In this document: positions 63,921 to 64,000 of the stretch, one piece after another | How positions within the stretch are numbered: position 1 is the stretch's first letter | Layout: every line of letters begins with the position of its first letter | Assembly: GCF_000166395.1 (NCBI RefSeq) | Contig: NC_014655.1 | Coordinates: 3,472,001-3,536,000, forward strand | DNA: 64,000 nucleotides | Reading direction: 5' to 3' | Source: Leadbetterella byssophila DSM 17132 | Lineage (GTDB): Bacteria; Bacteroidota; Bacteroidia; Cytophagales; Spirosomataceae | Notes under the pieces: generated by a model | What the model saw: the letters and a program-made list of their open reading frames with translations, nothing else | What the model was told of the DNA's origin: nothing | Database searches by the model: none | Made by a program: the position numbers and the translations under genes

Positions 63921-64000
63921 ATGAAAAACTTCATCCTCATTACTCTATTATTGGCCGTTTTCTCTTGTGCCAAAAAGCAGTATTCTTCGCATAATAGTAT
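63921..64000 (+). CDS. Lipoprotein, N-terminal part cut by the window end
   Basis: The visible 26 codons read as a lipoprotein leader (MKNFILITLLLAVFSCAKK) with the lipobox Cys at residue 16. The remainder is outside the window, so no function can be given. The ATG at 63921 follows a 96-bp gap after the ABC exporter start on the other strand. Confidence 0.6.
   Translation, partial: MKNFILITLLLAVFSCAKKQYSSHNS

Overview
The window is 64 kb of a low-to-moderate GC chromosome from a member of the Bacteroidota, most likely Cytophagales-like (inference). The evidence is: TonB-dependent receptors with CarboxypepD_reg domains; Bacteroidota-specific families (DUF4494, DUF1684, DUF4266, DUF3570); LytS/LytTR two-component pairs; lipoproteins with short leaders; and many copies of the Bacteroidota promoter element TAnnTTTG, sometimes with an upstream TTTG about 19-20 bp away. 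Genes are tightly packed on both strands, mostly housekeeping or envelope functions. No rRNA, tRNA, CRISPR or prophage was seen.

Layout. 1-13.8 kb: an SDR fragment, the MlaE/MlaF lipid transporter pair, an E2-like acyltransferase, YraN, LipB, a dipeptide epimerase, a SurA/PpiD-type chaperone-isomerase, MmcQ/YjbR, DUF4494, a ROK kinase, glycerate kinase, an alpha/beta hydrolase, a DMT exporter, and pyrH-frr. 13.8-15.6 kb: an IS4-superfamily insertion sequence whose two ORFs overlap at a run of nine A (probable -1 programmed frameshift), flanked by two exact 29-bp copies of a transcription terminator. 15.6-21.6 kb: a TonB-dependent receptor-like protein, then a compact minus-strand redox operon encoding Rieske protein, thioredoxin, ApbE, a DUF4266 mini-lipoprotein and DUF3570. 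21.7-29.3 kb: a glycosyltransferase, a frameshifted pirin divergent from an HxlR regulator with a palindromic operator candidate, a PafA-type alkaline phosphatase, patatin, a hotdog thioesterase, a histidine phosphatase and a LytS/LytTR pair.

29.3-39.6 kb: a Tricorn-like S41 protease; a TonB-dependent receptor preceded by a TPP riboswitch with its own promoter and terminator, which implies thiamine-related uptake; a membrane protein; MurB; DUF1684; and monomeric isocitrate dehydrogenase. 39.66-41.59 kb: a complete group IIC intron with its reverse transcriptase, inserted immediately after the isocitrate dehydrogenase terminator and replacing the last codons of the convergent membrane protein gene. 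41.6-48.7 kb: membrane proteins, an AI-2E family protein, a DUF5009 acyltransferase-like protein, a sugar isomerase-like lipoprotein and a membrane-anchored MutS-family ATPase. 48.8-56.5 kb: a tripartite RND efflux operon (TolC, adaptor, pump) downstream of a second LytS/LytTR pair, with shared AAACGGACA inverted-repeat sites. 56.6-64 kb: an M16 protease, a thioredoxin-like protein, a WbsX-like protein, a 2OG-Fe(II) oxygenase, an ABC exporter, and the start of a lipoprotein gene.

The most interesting parts are the two mobile elements that both target rho-independent terminators, the riboswitch-controlled receptor, and the ApbE/Rieske/DUF4266/DUF3570 redox cluster, whose function I cannot assign. 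I see no clearly new defence or biosynthetic system.
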